Positions 1 to 8,056 of a stretch of 64,000 bases of DNA are shown here, piece after piece. The position numbers were made by a program, and so were the translations under genes. Position 1 is the first letter of the stretch, and every line of letters starts with the position of its first letter. This DNA is from Limnospira sp035615495 (GTDB lineage: Bacteria; Cyanobacteriota; Cyanobacteriia; Cyanobacteriales; Microcoleaceae): positions 1 through 64,000 of the forward strand of contig NZ_JAJENU010000517.1 of NCBI RefSeq assembly GCF_035615495.1, in the 5' to 3' direction. The notes under the pieces were generated by a model. That model made no database searches, was not told the origin of the DNA, and saw only the letters and a program-made list of their open reading frames with translations.

Positions 1-234
1 CTAAAGACGCGGGGATTCTTAAGCCGTCCAAAACTGAACTCTTAAAGGCATAGTCAATGTGCCTCTACCAACTCCTTGAAGAGAAAATCCTCAAGTTGTT
101 GCTACTTTTGTAAGCCGGTTTTCCGAAGCCAAAAGACACCTTTGCGATCGGTGAAAGCTTGAGAAAGTTGTGACATAAATCAGCATATTTGAAATGGTCT
201 TAATCTGTCAAGGTCAGAAAAGTCAGAAATTTTT

Positions 235-345
235 ATCTTACCTTTCTTACCTTCGATCTGACCTTTTCGACTCAAAAATCTTACCTTTCTTACCTTCGAT
301 CTGACCTTTCGGGTGCAAAAATCTTACCTTTCTTACCTTTTTGGG
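235..345. repeat. 43-bp tandem repeat, about 2.5 copies
   Basis: A unit beginning ATCTTACCTTTCTTACCTTC starts at 235, 278 and 321, an exact 43-base spacing. The first two units also share GATCTGACCTTT, and the third is cut short. An inverted fragment of the same words (AAGGTCAGA) flanks the array at 211 and 359. No open frame uses it. Confidence 0.85.
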
Positions 346-376
346 CGATCGCCGGGAAAAGGTCAGATCGGGGTCG

Positions 377-592
377 GATGCGATCGCGTCCGGTAGCCGG
401 CTAATCGGGATGAGTCAAAATAACTATTGCGATCGGGGGGGCTCAAGCCCAACAACGAATGGGCGGTGGGGTGCGATCGCGTGCGGTGGCCGGCCAATCG
501 GGATGGGTCAAAATAACTATTGCGATCGGGGGCTAAAGCCCAACAACGGGTGACGGGTGGGGTTCAAGCCCAACAACGGGTGACGGGTGGGG
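377..592. repeat. 93-bp and 30-bp direct repeats with HIP1 sites
   Basis: A segment of about 60 bases containing GCGATCGCGT and AAAATAACTATTGCGATCGG occurs at 377-438 and again at 470-532, 93 bases apart. It is followed by two 30-base units with AAGCCCAACAACGGGTGACG at 536 and 566. A related string, GAAGCGCAACAACGGGCGA, appears near 13994, so this is a dispersed family. Confidence 0.8.
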
Positions 593-718
593 TGCGATCG
601 CTCAATGATAAGGGGAAGTTTCGATTTGATATTGGGCAACTGAACCGAACATGATATGATAGTCCTGGATGTGAACTTCCGTCAATTCTTGTCACCGTTT
701 CGATGCCTTTCCTTACAA

Positions 719-2074
719 ATGAATAGCCACAAAAAAGCCCTGCAATGGATTCAAAATGTTTTGGCTCCCCAAGAACTCACCCAGTTGGAAGAAGTTGTAT
801 TGCAGATGACGTTTGCCGGTCAATCCTATCAACAAATGTCTCAAGAAACGGGATATCATCCCGGTTATCTGAAAGACATCGGTTCCCGGCTGTGGCTTTC
901 CCTGTCTGAACGGTTGGGCTGCGAAGTCAAAAAGCGAAATATTGTGTCGATTGTCAGCCAATTTTCTCGGGGCAATCTCGAAAGGTCAAAGTTTGTCGAA
1001 ACTCTGCCGAATTCCGGTTGGGAGAAACTGAATTTTCCGGGCTGTCCGCTGGTGTTTAACTCGCCTTTATATATCGATCGCCCTCCCATCGAAACCTGGG
1101 CTGTTACCACCCTCCGACAACCCGGAAGTCTGCTCCGAATCAAAGCACCGCATCAAATGGGTAAAACCTCTTTAATACACCGCCTGAACGGCATTGCAGA
1201 GCGGGAGGGAATGCGAACGGTTGTGGTCAATATGCAACAGGCTGACCCGACAACCATCGAAGATTTAGAACGATTTTTGCGCTGGATTTGTTTGACGATA
1301 ACTCAACAGTTAAATTTGGCTCCAAATTTGGACGATTATTGGATTGAGGGGGCGGGGAGCAAGACCAACTTTACAGTTTACCTACAAGAGTATGTTTTGG
1401 AAGAATTGAAAGAGCCGCTGGTTCTCGCTTTCGACAAGGTTCATTCACTGTTTAACATTCCCGAGTTGGCCGGTCATTTTTTGGCGATGGTGCGGTGTTG
1501 GTACGAACAATCGCGCACGCAAGATGGATGGGATAATTTGCGGTTAGTTCTCGCCTATTCCGGAGAATTAACCTTGCCGATACAGACCAACCAATCTCCC
1601 TTTAATGTCGGAATTTATTTGAAACTGCCGCCCTTCACCGCTTCGCAAATTTGCGAGTTGGCAGAGCGCTACGATCTCGACCCGGGGGAGATGGAAATGC
1701 TGGACTATTTGAAGCCTTTGCTGGATTTGGTGGGGGGTCATCCTTATCTGTTACAATTGGCGTTTTACTGGCTGCGATCGCACTATTGGTCTTTGACTCA
1801 ACTCGTCGCGGAGGCCCCGACGGATCGAGGGATTTATGGGGAATATTTGGGTCAACTGCGGCTGGCTTTGGAACGCGATCGACGGTTATATCAAGGATTT
1901 TATCAGGTGTTGTCGAGTCCCGAACCGGTGCCCCTCGATTCGGATGTCGCCTATGCTTTGGAAGGGTTGGGTTTGGTGAAACTCAAACAACTGATGGCGA
2001 GTCCCGCCTGCGAACTCTACCGACAATATTTTTGGAGGCACTATCACAGCGAGAATTATCTCAAATCGGTTTGA
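719..2074 (+). CDS. AAA_35-like ATPase with N-terminal vMAP-type helix-turn-helix
   Basis: Protein of about 451 residues. The first 75 residues (MNSHKKALQW through GSRLWLSLSERLG) resemble the helix-turn-helix found at the start of vWA-MoxR-associated (vMAP) and related cyanobacterial STAND proteins. An ATPase domain of the AAA_35 type follows from about residue 120, with a P-loop-like APHQMGKTSL near residue 160 and a Walker B-like LVLAFDKV in which the usual acidic pair is weakened. There is no membrane segment and no C-terminal effector or repeat domain. ATG 719 is chosen because the family fold begins there; an in-frame ATG at 656 would add 21 unlike residues. The gene converges on a second AAA_35 protein. 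Its function is unknown; regulatory or conflict-related STAND roles are inferred from family only. Confidence 0.75.
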   Translation: MNSHKKALQWIQNVLAPQELTQLEEVVLQMTFAGQSYQQMSQETGYHPGYLKDIGSRLWLSLSERLGCEVKKRNIVSIVSQFSRGNLERSKFVETLPNSGWEKLNFPGCPLVFNSPLYIDRPPIETWAVTTLRQPGSLLRIKAPHQMGKTSLIHRLNGIAEREGMRTVVVNMQQADPTTIEDLERFLRWICLTITQQLNLAPNLDDYWIEGAGSKTNFTVYLQEYVLEELKEPLVLAFDKVHSLFNIPELAGHFLAMVRCWYEQSRTQDGWDNLRLVLAYSGELTLPIQTNQSPFNVGIYLKLPPFTASQICELAERYDLDPGEMEMLDYLKPLLDLVGGHPYLLQLAFYWLRSHYWSLTQLVAEAPTDRGIYGEYLGQLRLALERDRRLYQGFYQVLSSPEPVPLDSDVAYALEGLGLVKLKQLMASPACELYRQYFWRHYHSENYLKSV

Positions 2075-2103
2075 TTTTCGCCCCTTGATAAAATTCAAAA
2101 GTT

Positions 2104-2256
2104 GCCTATCACCCATCACCCATCACCCATCACCCATCACCTATTACCTATTACCTATTACCTATTACCTATTGCCTATTGCCTATTGCCTATAACCCAT
2201 CACCTATAACCTATTGCCTATTGCCTATAACCTATTGCCTATAACCTATTGCCTGC
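2104..2256. repeat. Heptameric short tandem repeat (CCCATCA/CCTATTA/CCTATTG/CCTATAA)
   Basis: About 20 consecutive 7-base units change by single bases along the array, from CCCATCA through CCTATTA and CCTATTG to CCTATAA. This is the classic short tandemly repeated repetitive sequence of filamentous cyanobacteria. It fills the gap between two convergent genes. Confidence 0.95.
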
Positions 2257-2261
2257 CATAC

Positions 2262-5200
2262 TCACTCCTCATCGAGTTGACAGAGTGCGCGATCGCCGTC
2301 CGTGACGCGGGGATTGGTGTTCAGATAATCCGCCACCCAATCGCAGGCATAATCCAACGGTTGCAGGTTCAAAATATTGGCGATATTCCAAAACACCACT
2401 TTTTTATCATCTCCGGCGGAGGCCAAAACGTTTCCATCGGGCCGAAAAGCCAAGCTGCGAATTCCCGACGTATGACCTTCTAGGGTGGTCAACAATTCCC
2501 CTTCCATCGTCCAGAGTTTGACCCTTTCATCGATACTGCCAGTCGCGACCAAAGAGCCGTCGGGATTAAATGCCACCCCCCAAACTGCCGCCTGATGTCC
2601 TTTTAACGTCGTCACCAAAGTTCCGTCTTTGCGCCAGATTTTCGCCGTTTTATCGCCACTCCCGGAGATGAGATATTCCCCGTCGGCACTGAACGCCACC
2701 CGCCACACGGCCGAATCATGTTCGAGGGTGTGGAGTAACTCGCCTTCCCGACTCCAAAGTTTCGCCGTACCATCGTTGCCTGCGGTGGCAAACTGACTGC
2801 CGTCGGGACTGTAAGTGATGTCCCAAATCGGGGCGGCGTGCCCCGACCAACGGTCAAGTTGTTTTCCTCGGCTATTCCAGCGATAAATAGAAGCTGAGGC
2901 GGTTGCCGAGACGATTTCCTCGCCACTCGGATGCCAATCGGCTCCCATCACGGCTTCGTCATGGTCGCCAATCGTTTGCACAACCGTTCCGTCCAACCGA
3001 CGGATGGCGATCGTCCGATTTGTCCCGGTAGATAATATCTGGTCTCGGGTCGGATGCAATGACAAATTCGTGACGACTAACTGTTGAGCATCTACAGATT
3101 GAATCGTCAAATCGGCGATCGATGCCAACAGAAGATTATCTCGATCTCCAGTTGTTATCAAACGTTGTCCGTCACGGCTGTAAATCGCACTTAATGCCCT
3201 TCCCCCCATTCCGTGTAAGTTGCGGTGGAAAGGATGGTGAGTTTTCCAAAGCAGGACTGTATTATCTGCTCCAGTTGAAGCCAGCATCTCGCCATCGGGA
3301 CTGATAGCGAGGCCCCAAACGGCAGATTGATGCCCTTTGAAGGTGTCGATCAACGTGCCGTGACGAGTCCAAACCGAAAGGGTTTTGTCGTAGCTGGCGA
3401 CAAAAAAGGTTTGCCCGTCGGGATGAAAATCGATATCCAAAATGCCCGCCGCATGATGGGTCAAGGTTTGGATTGAAGTTCCATCGCCGTGCCAGAGTTT
3501 GACGGTTTGATCTTGGCCACCCGTGACCAATCGTTCTCCATCGGGACTGAAGGCGATGGCATTAATGGCCGCCTCATGAGCTTTGATGGTCCGTTGCCGT
3601 CGTTCATCGAGGTCAAAAAAAGTGATTTGACCGTCATTTCCTCCGACGGCGATTTGATTTTTATCGGGATGGTACGCGACCGATAATGCCCCCGATGCTG
3701 CGATCTTGAAGCGGTCGATCGGGGAACCGTCAATTTGCCACAATTCTACCAGATGGGGACTTCCGACCGCCACCAAAGTTTGTCCGTCGGGACTGAACGC
3801 GAAATCCGACATCCCATTTAAACGAGTGGGAATGCTGCGTTTAAACCGACCCGAGGGAGTCCAAAATTTCATTTTTCCGTCATCTGCCCCCGTCACCAAA
3901 AATTGACCGTCTGGGCTAAATTTTAGAGCTCGAATCGTCGCCGAATGTCCCTCAAATTTCGAGAGCAATTTTCCCTCTCGATTCCATAATTTGACTGTGG
4001 TATCGACTCCCGCCGTGGCGATCGTTTGTCCGTCGGGACTGATATCAATTGTCAGGACTGCGGCTTCGTGACCATCTAAGCGGTTGCGCTGATTAATATT
4101 TAAAATTACCTGTTCTAGTATGGCATCGGCTTGAGTTTGTAATGCCGGGTTCACCCGTTGCCAGCGTTCGAGTTGTCGTTGACTCCGAATCGCTTCTAAC
4201 AAAGCCTCAAAGGAGCGATCGGAGGCGAATAGGGCTTCGGCCGCTTGGGCGACGGCTTCGGCTTCCCGCAGGGAGGCGAGACGATATTGATACCGGGCGA
4301 CCATTCCGAATCCCGCCGCGATCGCCAACGCGCAACTCACCCCCGCCAAAAAGATGCGCTGCCGCCTCAAACTGCGCCGCTGTTCTTCGCTGCGCTGACG
4401 TTCCGCCGCCAGCCGCGCTTCGACTTCTTTTAAACGGGCATTTTCGGCTTTGGCGAGGCTTTCCTGTCGGTCTAGGGCTTGGCTGGCGGCGAGGAAGCGG
4501 TAATCCATATCGCCGAGGCTTTGATTTTGTCCCCAAGCCAATATTTCTTTTAACGCCTGTCCCCTCAGCAGCCAGGAGTCATCGCTGCAGTCGGAGGCGA
4601 CCCAGGCATTTAAGGCTTGAGAATAGGGGCGCAGTTGGTTCAATTGTTCTCGAATCCATTCCTCGTTGAAAATGGCTCGATAAATGGGGTTTTTGACCTG
4701 CAATTTTCCGCGCCGTTTGGCGACCAATCCCGACAGCAGCAGTTCCGTCTGTTCGGGACTGTCGTCGCTGACCACGCCGCCGGTTTCTAAAATGTTTTGA
4801 TACAATCCCAACAGCCGCCCGGCCCGCCGTTCGTCGTAGAGGAGGCGATTGCGGATGGTGCGGAGATGTTCGGGTTCGTCTCGGGATTGCCAATTCTCGA
4901 CGATCTGGGTTTTGACCATTTTTTCGATCCACTGGTCTTCCGTTCCCGGCGCCAGGTTGAGACGGGATTCCCTGGCGTCCGAAGTCAAAGAAGTGACGGT
5001 TTTGCAGAGTTTTTGGGTTAAAAAAGGTTGCCCCCCCGTCCAATGTAAGATGGCTTTCAGGACGGCGGCGCAATCGGGGAGGGTGGCGGGCAAGAATTGC
5101 AGCAGGGGTTGGGCCTGTTCAAATTGAAAGTCTTGCAGGTCGATCGCGCGGCCGATGTTGAAGGGGGTGCGGGTGCGATCGCGGATCAAGTCGGAGGGGG

Positions 5201-5753
5201 TGGCGACGCCGAAAAATGCCCAAGTCAACCGCCGATAATTGGGTTGGTGGGGGCGCAATTCGTAGCAGAGGCGGACGAAGGCGAAAAAGTCGTTGACGGG
5301 AAATGGCAGGCTGAGAATGCTATCGATTTCATCGATAAAAATAAACAGTTTGGTGTCCGGAATTTGTTCGAGGATCTCGTCAATCAACAGACTCAACTGC
5401 TGGACGAGGGGCAAGTTGTCCCAGTCTTTCCAGCGCTGTTTGAGGGGGATCTGTTTCGAGAGTTGAAATTTGCTCAACAGAATGAGCATGATCCCCCGAT
5501 ACCACTGCCGATAACTGACATTTTCGGTGCCCAACTGAGTCATGTCGAGATAAATGCAGCGATATCCCTGTTGCTCTAGCCGTCGTCGCATCTGGACCCG
5601 CAGGCTGGATTTGCCCATCTGTCGGGCGTTGAAGACGTAGCAGAACTCTCCGGCTAGGAGGGCTTCGTAGAGGAGGCGATCGGCCGGACGGGTGACGTAA
5701 GTTACATCGTCTACCGCCAGACTCCCACCCACTTGGTAGGGATTTTTAATCAT
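2262..5753 (-). CDS. AAA_35-like STAND ATPase with transmembrane segment and WD40 repeats
   Basis: Protein of 1163 residues. The N-terminus (MIKNPYQVGGSL) leads into an AAA_35-like ATPase with P-loop NARQMGKSSL near residue 48 and Walker B-like LFIFIDEIDS near residue 140. A coiled-coil rich in Glu, Arg and Ala (about 430-465) precedes one hydrophobic stretch, IFLAGVSCALAIAAGFGMV, likely a membrane anchor. From about residue 555 to 1130 there are around 13-14 WD40 repeats with FSPDG and VKLW signatures, enough for two propellers. An upstream in-frame TTG (5762) exists, but ATG 5753 matches the usual family start. The layout fits an NTP-driven signalling scaffold at the membrane in which WD40 blades sense a ligand or partner. 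The actual ligand and output cannot be read from sequence. Confidence 0.85.
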   Translation of the reverse strand: MIKNPYQVGGSLAVDDVTYVTRPADRLLYEALLAGEFCYVFNARQMGKSSLRVQMRRRLEQQGYRCIYLDMTQLGTENVSYRQWYRGIMLILLSKFQLSKQIPLKQRWKDWDNLPLVQQLSLLIDEILEQIPDTKLFIFIDEIDSILSLPFPVNDFFAFVRLCYELRPHQPNYRRLTWAFFGVATPSDLIRDRTRTPFNIGRAIDLQDFQFEQAQPLLQFLPATLPDCAAVLKAILHWTGGQPFLTQKLCKTVTSLTSDARESRLNLAPGTEDQWIEKMVKTQIVENWQSRDEPEHLRTIRNRLLYDERRAGRLLGLYQNILETGGVVSDDSPEQTELLLSGLVAKRRGKLQVKNPIYRAIFNEEWIREQLNQLRPYSQALNAWVASDCSDDSWLLRGQALKEILAWGQNQSLGDMDYRFLAASQALDRQESLAKAENARLKEVEARLAAERQRSEEQRRSLRRQRIFLAGVSCALAIAAGFGMVARYQYRLASLREAEAVAQAAEALFASDRSFEALLEAIRSQRQLERWQRVNPALQTQADAILEQVILNINQRNRLDGHEAAVLTIDISPDGQTIATAGVDTTVKLWNREGKLLSKFEGHSATIRALKFSPDGQFLVTGADDGKMKFWTPSGRFKRSIPTRLNGMSDFAFSPDGQTLVAVGSPHLVELWQIDGSPIDRFKIAASGALSVAYHPDKNQIAVGGNDGQITFFDLDERRQRTIKAHEAAINAIAFSPDGERLVTGGQDQTVKLWHGDGTSIQTLTHHAAGILDIDFHPDGQTFFVASYDKTLSVWTRHGTLIDTFKGHQSAVWGLAISPDGEMLASTGADNTVLLWKTHHPFHRNLHGMGGRALSAIYSRDGQRLITTGDRDNLLLASIADLTIQSVDAQQLVVTNLSLHPTRDQILSTGTNRTIAIRRLDGTVVQTIGDHDEAVMGADWHPSGEEIVSATASASIYRWNSRGKQLDRWSGHAAPIWDITYSPDGSQFATAGNDGTAKLWSREGELLHTLEHDSAVWRVAFSADGEYLISGSGDKTAKIWRKDGTLVTTLKGHQAAVWGVAFNPDGSLVATGSIDERVKLWTMEGELLTTLEGHTSGIRSLAFRPDGNVLASAGDDKKVVFWNIANILNLQPLDYACDWVADYLNTNPRVTDGDRALCQLDEE

Positions 5754-5989
5754 GGATGCCAATTGAAGGCGGTGGGACGATTCAACTCAATTGGAGTCTA
5801 TCACGTTTCTTTCAATTTGTCCGGTGTCGCGATCGCCCGTCGTTCGGGGGAATTGCTATCAGTTGGATGCCCACCCCCAGTGGCGGGGGGAGGGGAAGAA
5901 ATGCGATCGCCCATTTGTTATTGCAACAGACAGAACGAACATCAACGGTTTTCCTCGTCAGCCTCGATCATTTTTAACCGAAAATGAAA

Positions 5990-6014
5990 CGCCCCCCCGA
6001 TAAAACGGGGGGGC
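5990..6014 (-). terminator. Probable terminator after icd
   Basis: A hairpin of GCCCCCCC and GGGGGGGC separated by a short A/T loop lies 24 bases past the icd stop codon. On the minus strand it is followed by GTTTCATTTT, a modest T tract. The same unit begins GAAACG on the plus strand. Confidence 0.55.
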
Positions 6015-6037
6015 ATCACAGTCGGTTTCGCTGGCAA

Positions 6038-7462
6038 TTAATCGTCAAAGTGACTGATAATTGCTTCGCCGAATTCGGAACATTTCAGCGGTTCGGCGGG
6101 GGGGTCCATCAGTCGGGCGAGGTCGTAGGTCACTTCCCGGTTGGAGATGGCGGCGCCGATGCCTTTTTTAATTAAATCGGCGGCTTCTTGCCATCCGAGA
6201 TATTCCAACATCATCACCCCGGAGAGGATGAGGGAACCGGGGTTGACGCGATCGAGTCCGGCGTGTTTGGGCGCCGTGCCGTGGGTGGCCTCGAAGACGG
6301 CGCAGGTGTCGCCGATGTTCGCCCCCGGACCCATGCCCAGACCGCCCACCATCGCGGCGGCGGCGTCGGAGAGGTAGTCTCCGTTTAGGTTCATGGTGGC
6401 GAGGATGGAGTATTCGTTGGGACGGGTTTGGATTTGCTGGAAGATACTGTCGGCGATGCGATCGTTGACCATGATCTTATCTTTCCACTTGCCGTCCCCG
6501 TGGGTGTCCCAGATGGTATCGAGTACGCCTTTCACTTCGTCGCAGATTTCTTGGCGCTTTTCGGGGGTGAGGGAGTCGAAACCGGGTTCCACCTTGCGGG
6601 CGTTATCTTCTAAAGAGATATCGGGGTTGCCCTCCTTGTTGCTGAGAATCCAGGATTCCCGCTCGGTGATGCACTCGTCCCGAAACTCGGTGGTGGCGAG
6701 TTCGTAGCCCCAATCCCGGAAGGCGCCCTCGGTGTATTTCATGATGTTGCCCTTGTGGACTAGCGTCACCATCTGTTTTTCTTTGGGGAGGGTGAGGGCG
6801 TGTTTGATGGCGCGGCGGACGAGGCGCTGGGAACCCGTCTTGCTGATGGGTTTGATGCCGATGCCCGAGTCGGTGCGGATCTGCTTTTTGCCGTGTTCGG
6901 GGGTGGCGGGGATCAGGTCGTCGTTGAGCAGGTGGATCAGCTTTTGGGCGATTTCGGTCCCTTCTCGCCATTCGATGCCGAGGTAGATGTCTTCGGTGTT
7001 CTCCCGGTAGATGATCACGTCGAGTTGTTCTGGGTGTTTGTGGGGGGAGGGGGTGCCGGAGTAGAAACGGCAGGGGCGCACGCAGGCGTAGAGGTCGTTG
7101 ATTTGACGCAGGGCGACGTTGAGGGAGCGGATGCCGCCGCCGATGGGGGTGGTCAGGGGGCCTTTGATGGCGACGCCGTACTCCCGGATGGCGGTGAGGG
7201 TGTCTTCGGGGAGGTATTGGTAGGTCCCGTACTGTTCGCAGGCTTCGTCCCCGGCGTAGATTTTGAACCAACTGATTTTGCGCTGGCCGCCGTAGGCTTT
7301 TTCGACGGCGGCGTCAATGACGCGCTCGGTGGCCGGCCACAGGTCAACGCCGGTTCCGTCCCCCCGGATGAAGGGAATGATGGGGTTGTCGGGGACGATG
7401 GGTTCTCCGTCTTTGAAGGTGATGGTTTCGCCCGTCGTGGGGGGGGTGATTTTTTCGTACAT
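6038..7462 (-). CDS. icd: NADP-dependent isocitrate dehydrogenase
   Basis: Oxidative decarboxylation of isocitrate to 2-oxoglutarate with NADP+, the last step of the oxidative TCA branch and the source of the carbon skeleton for ammonium assimilation. The 474-residue protein has the bacterial NADP-IDH layout: IPFIRGDGTGVDLW near the start, the substrate loop IRSLNVALRQ near residue 112, the metal/substrate motif YRENTEDIYLGIEW, and the cofactor region EATHGTAPKHAG near residue 395. An extra segment of about 45 residues around 275-330 (ESWILSNKEGNPDISLEDNA and on) is a known feature of cyanobacterial enzymes. It is divergent from pckA with a 594-base shared upstream region. I looked for a GTA-N8-TAC NtcA box there and found only the imperfect GTATTTCTAAGTAA. 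Confidence 0.96.
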   Translation of the reverse strand: MYEKITPPTTGETITFKDGEPIVPDNPIIPFIRGDGTGVDLWPATERVIDAAVEKAYGGQRKISWFKIYAGDEACEQYGTYQYLPEDTLTAIREYGVAIKGPLTTPIGGGIRSLNVALRQINDLYACVRPCRFYSGTPSPHKHPEQLDVIIYRENTEDIYLGIEWREGTEIAQKLIHLLNDDLIPATPEHGKKQIRTDSGIGIKPISKTGSQRLVRRAIKHALTLPKEKQMVTLVHKGNIMKYTEGAFRDWGYELATTEFRDECITERESWILSNKEGNPDISLEDNARKVEPGFDSLTPEKRQEICDEVKGVLDTIWDTHGDGKWKDKIMVNDRIADSIFQQIQTRPNEYSILATMNLNGDYLSDAAAAMVGGLGMGPGANIGDTCAVFEATHGTAPKHAGLDRVNPGSLILSGVMMLEYLGWQEAADLIKKGIGAAISNREVTYDLARLMDPPAEPLKCSEFGEAIISHFDD

Positions 7463-8056
7463 ATCGCTTCACACTCTAATCCGTGGGTCTACCTATTCTG
7501 TCACGATTTTTTACGACATGAGGCGGCGATCGCGACAGAACCCCATGATTTCTTCAGAATTGCCGCCGGGCCCATCCGGTGTCAAGCACAATTCCTCGCG
7601 CAATTTCGGTGTATGATGATGCAAAACCCGCATCGTCGATCAAATCTTCAAACTTTTCAATAAAACTACAATTACAACTTAAAAAATTGTAACAGCACAT
7701 CCCGAGCGATGGGTGTAGTATTTCTAAGTAAAGGTAACGTACATAGCAGATTTTCCCAAACAAAGTTACCGGCATTACAAAGCGATCGGGCATTGAGAAA
7801 AGACATCCGAACACGGCTCCGCGGCTCCCAACCCAACCGTTCACTCAATCTTTCACGCTTTCTGTTGGAATCTGCCGCTCACGAAACGAGCTCGGGATAG
7901 AAGCTTGACATTCAAACCAGACCCTTGGGGTTAAGATTTATTTAATAATTCGGACTCCCCAATTCCAGTTTTTCTCAATCCATCATCCCACCCCGATCAA
8001 AAAGTTGTCATTCAGAAGATAGCGGGTTCTCTTCAGCACATTGGAGGCTATATATC
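7463..8056. promoter_or_regulatory. Divergent icd-pckA intergenic region
   Basis: This 594-base gap must hold the promoters of both genes. TTGACA at 7905-7910 is a perfect -35 word for pckA, but the nearest -10-like TAAGAT (7932) is 21 bases away, so the promoter is only tentative. An imperfect NtcA-like GTA-N8-TAA lies at about 7718. A ribosome binding site GGAGG sits at 8043-8047. No gene is supported here; the 63-codon frame at 7709-7900 has no recognisable content. Confidence 0.4.

Larger units (their letters stand above)
1..718. other. Intergenic region with repeats, no supported gene
   Basis: I see no credible gene in this stretch. The first 18 bases read, on the minus strand, GAATCCCCGCGTCTTTAG, which could be one arm of the hairpin that closes many cyanobacterial IS200/IS605-type elements; the other arm would lie outside the window. 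Positions 235-345 and 377-592 are repeat arrays described separately. A 70-codon open frame at 341-553 is built from those repeats and is not a believable protein. A TATGAT box at 652-657 could be a -10 element for the downstream ATPase gene, but I see no matching -35. Confidence 0.5.

Noticed and set aside
341..553. 70-residue plus-strand open frame
   Set aside because: It is composed of the 93-base repeat units; the same peptide words recur (GMSQNNYCDRG, GMGQNNYCDRG) and there is no ribosome binding site.
2104..2256. Repeat array considered as CRISPR
   Set aside because: Units are 7 bases with no spacers; it is a short tandem repeat array.
6800..7663. 287-residue plus-strand open frame opposite icd
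   Set aside because: It is the mirror of a high-GC coding strand; its composition (Gly/Val/Asp/Phe runs) is typical of antisense shadows and icd is unambiguous.
7463..8056. NtcA-binding site upstream of icd
   Set aside because: Only GTATTTCTAAGTAA (GTA-N8-TAA) was found; the required TAC half-site is missing, so I do not list it as a site.
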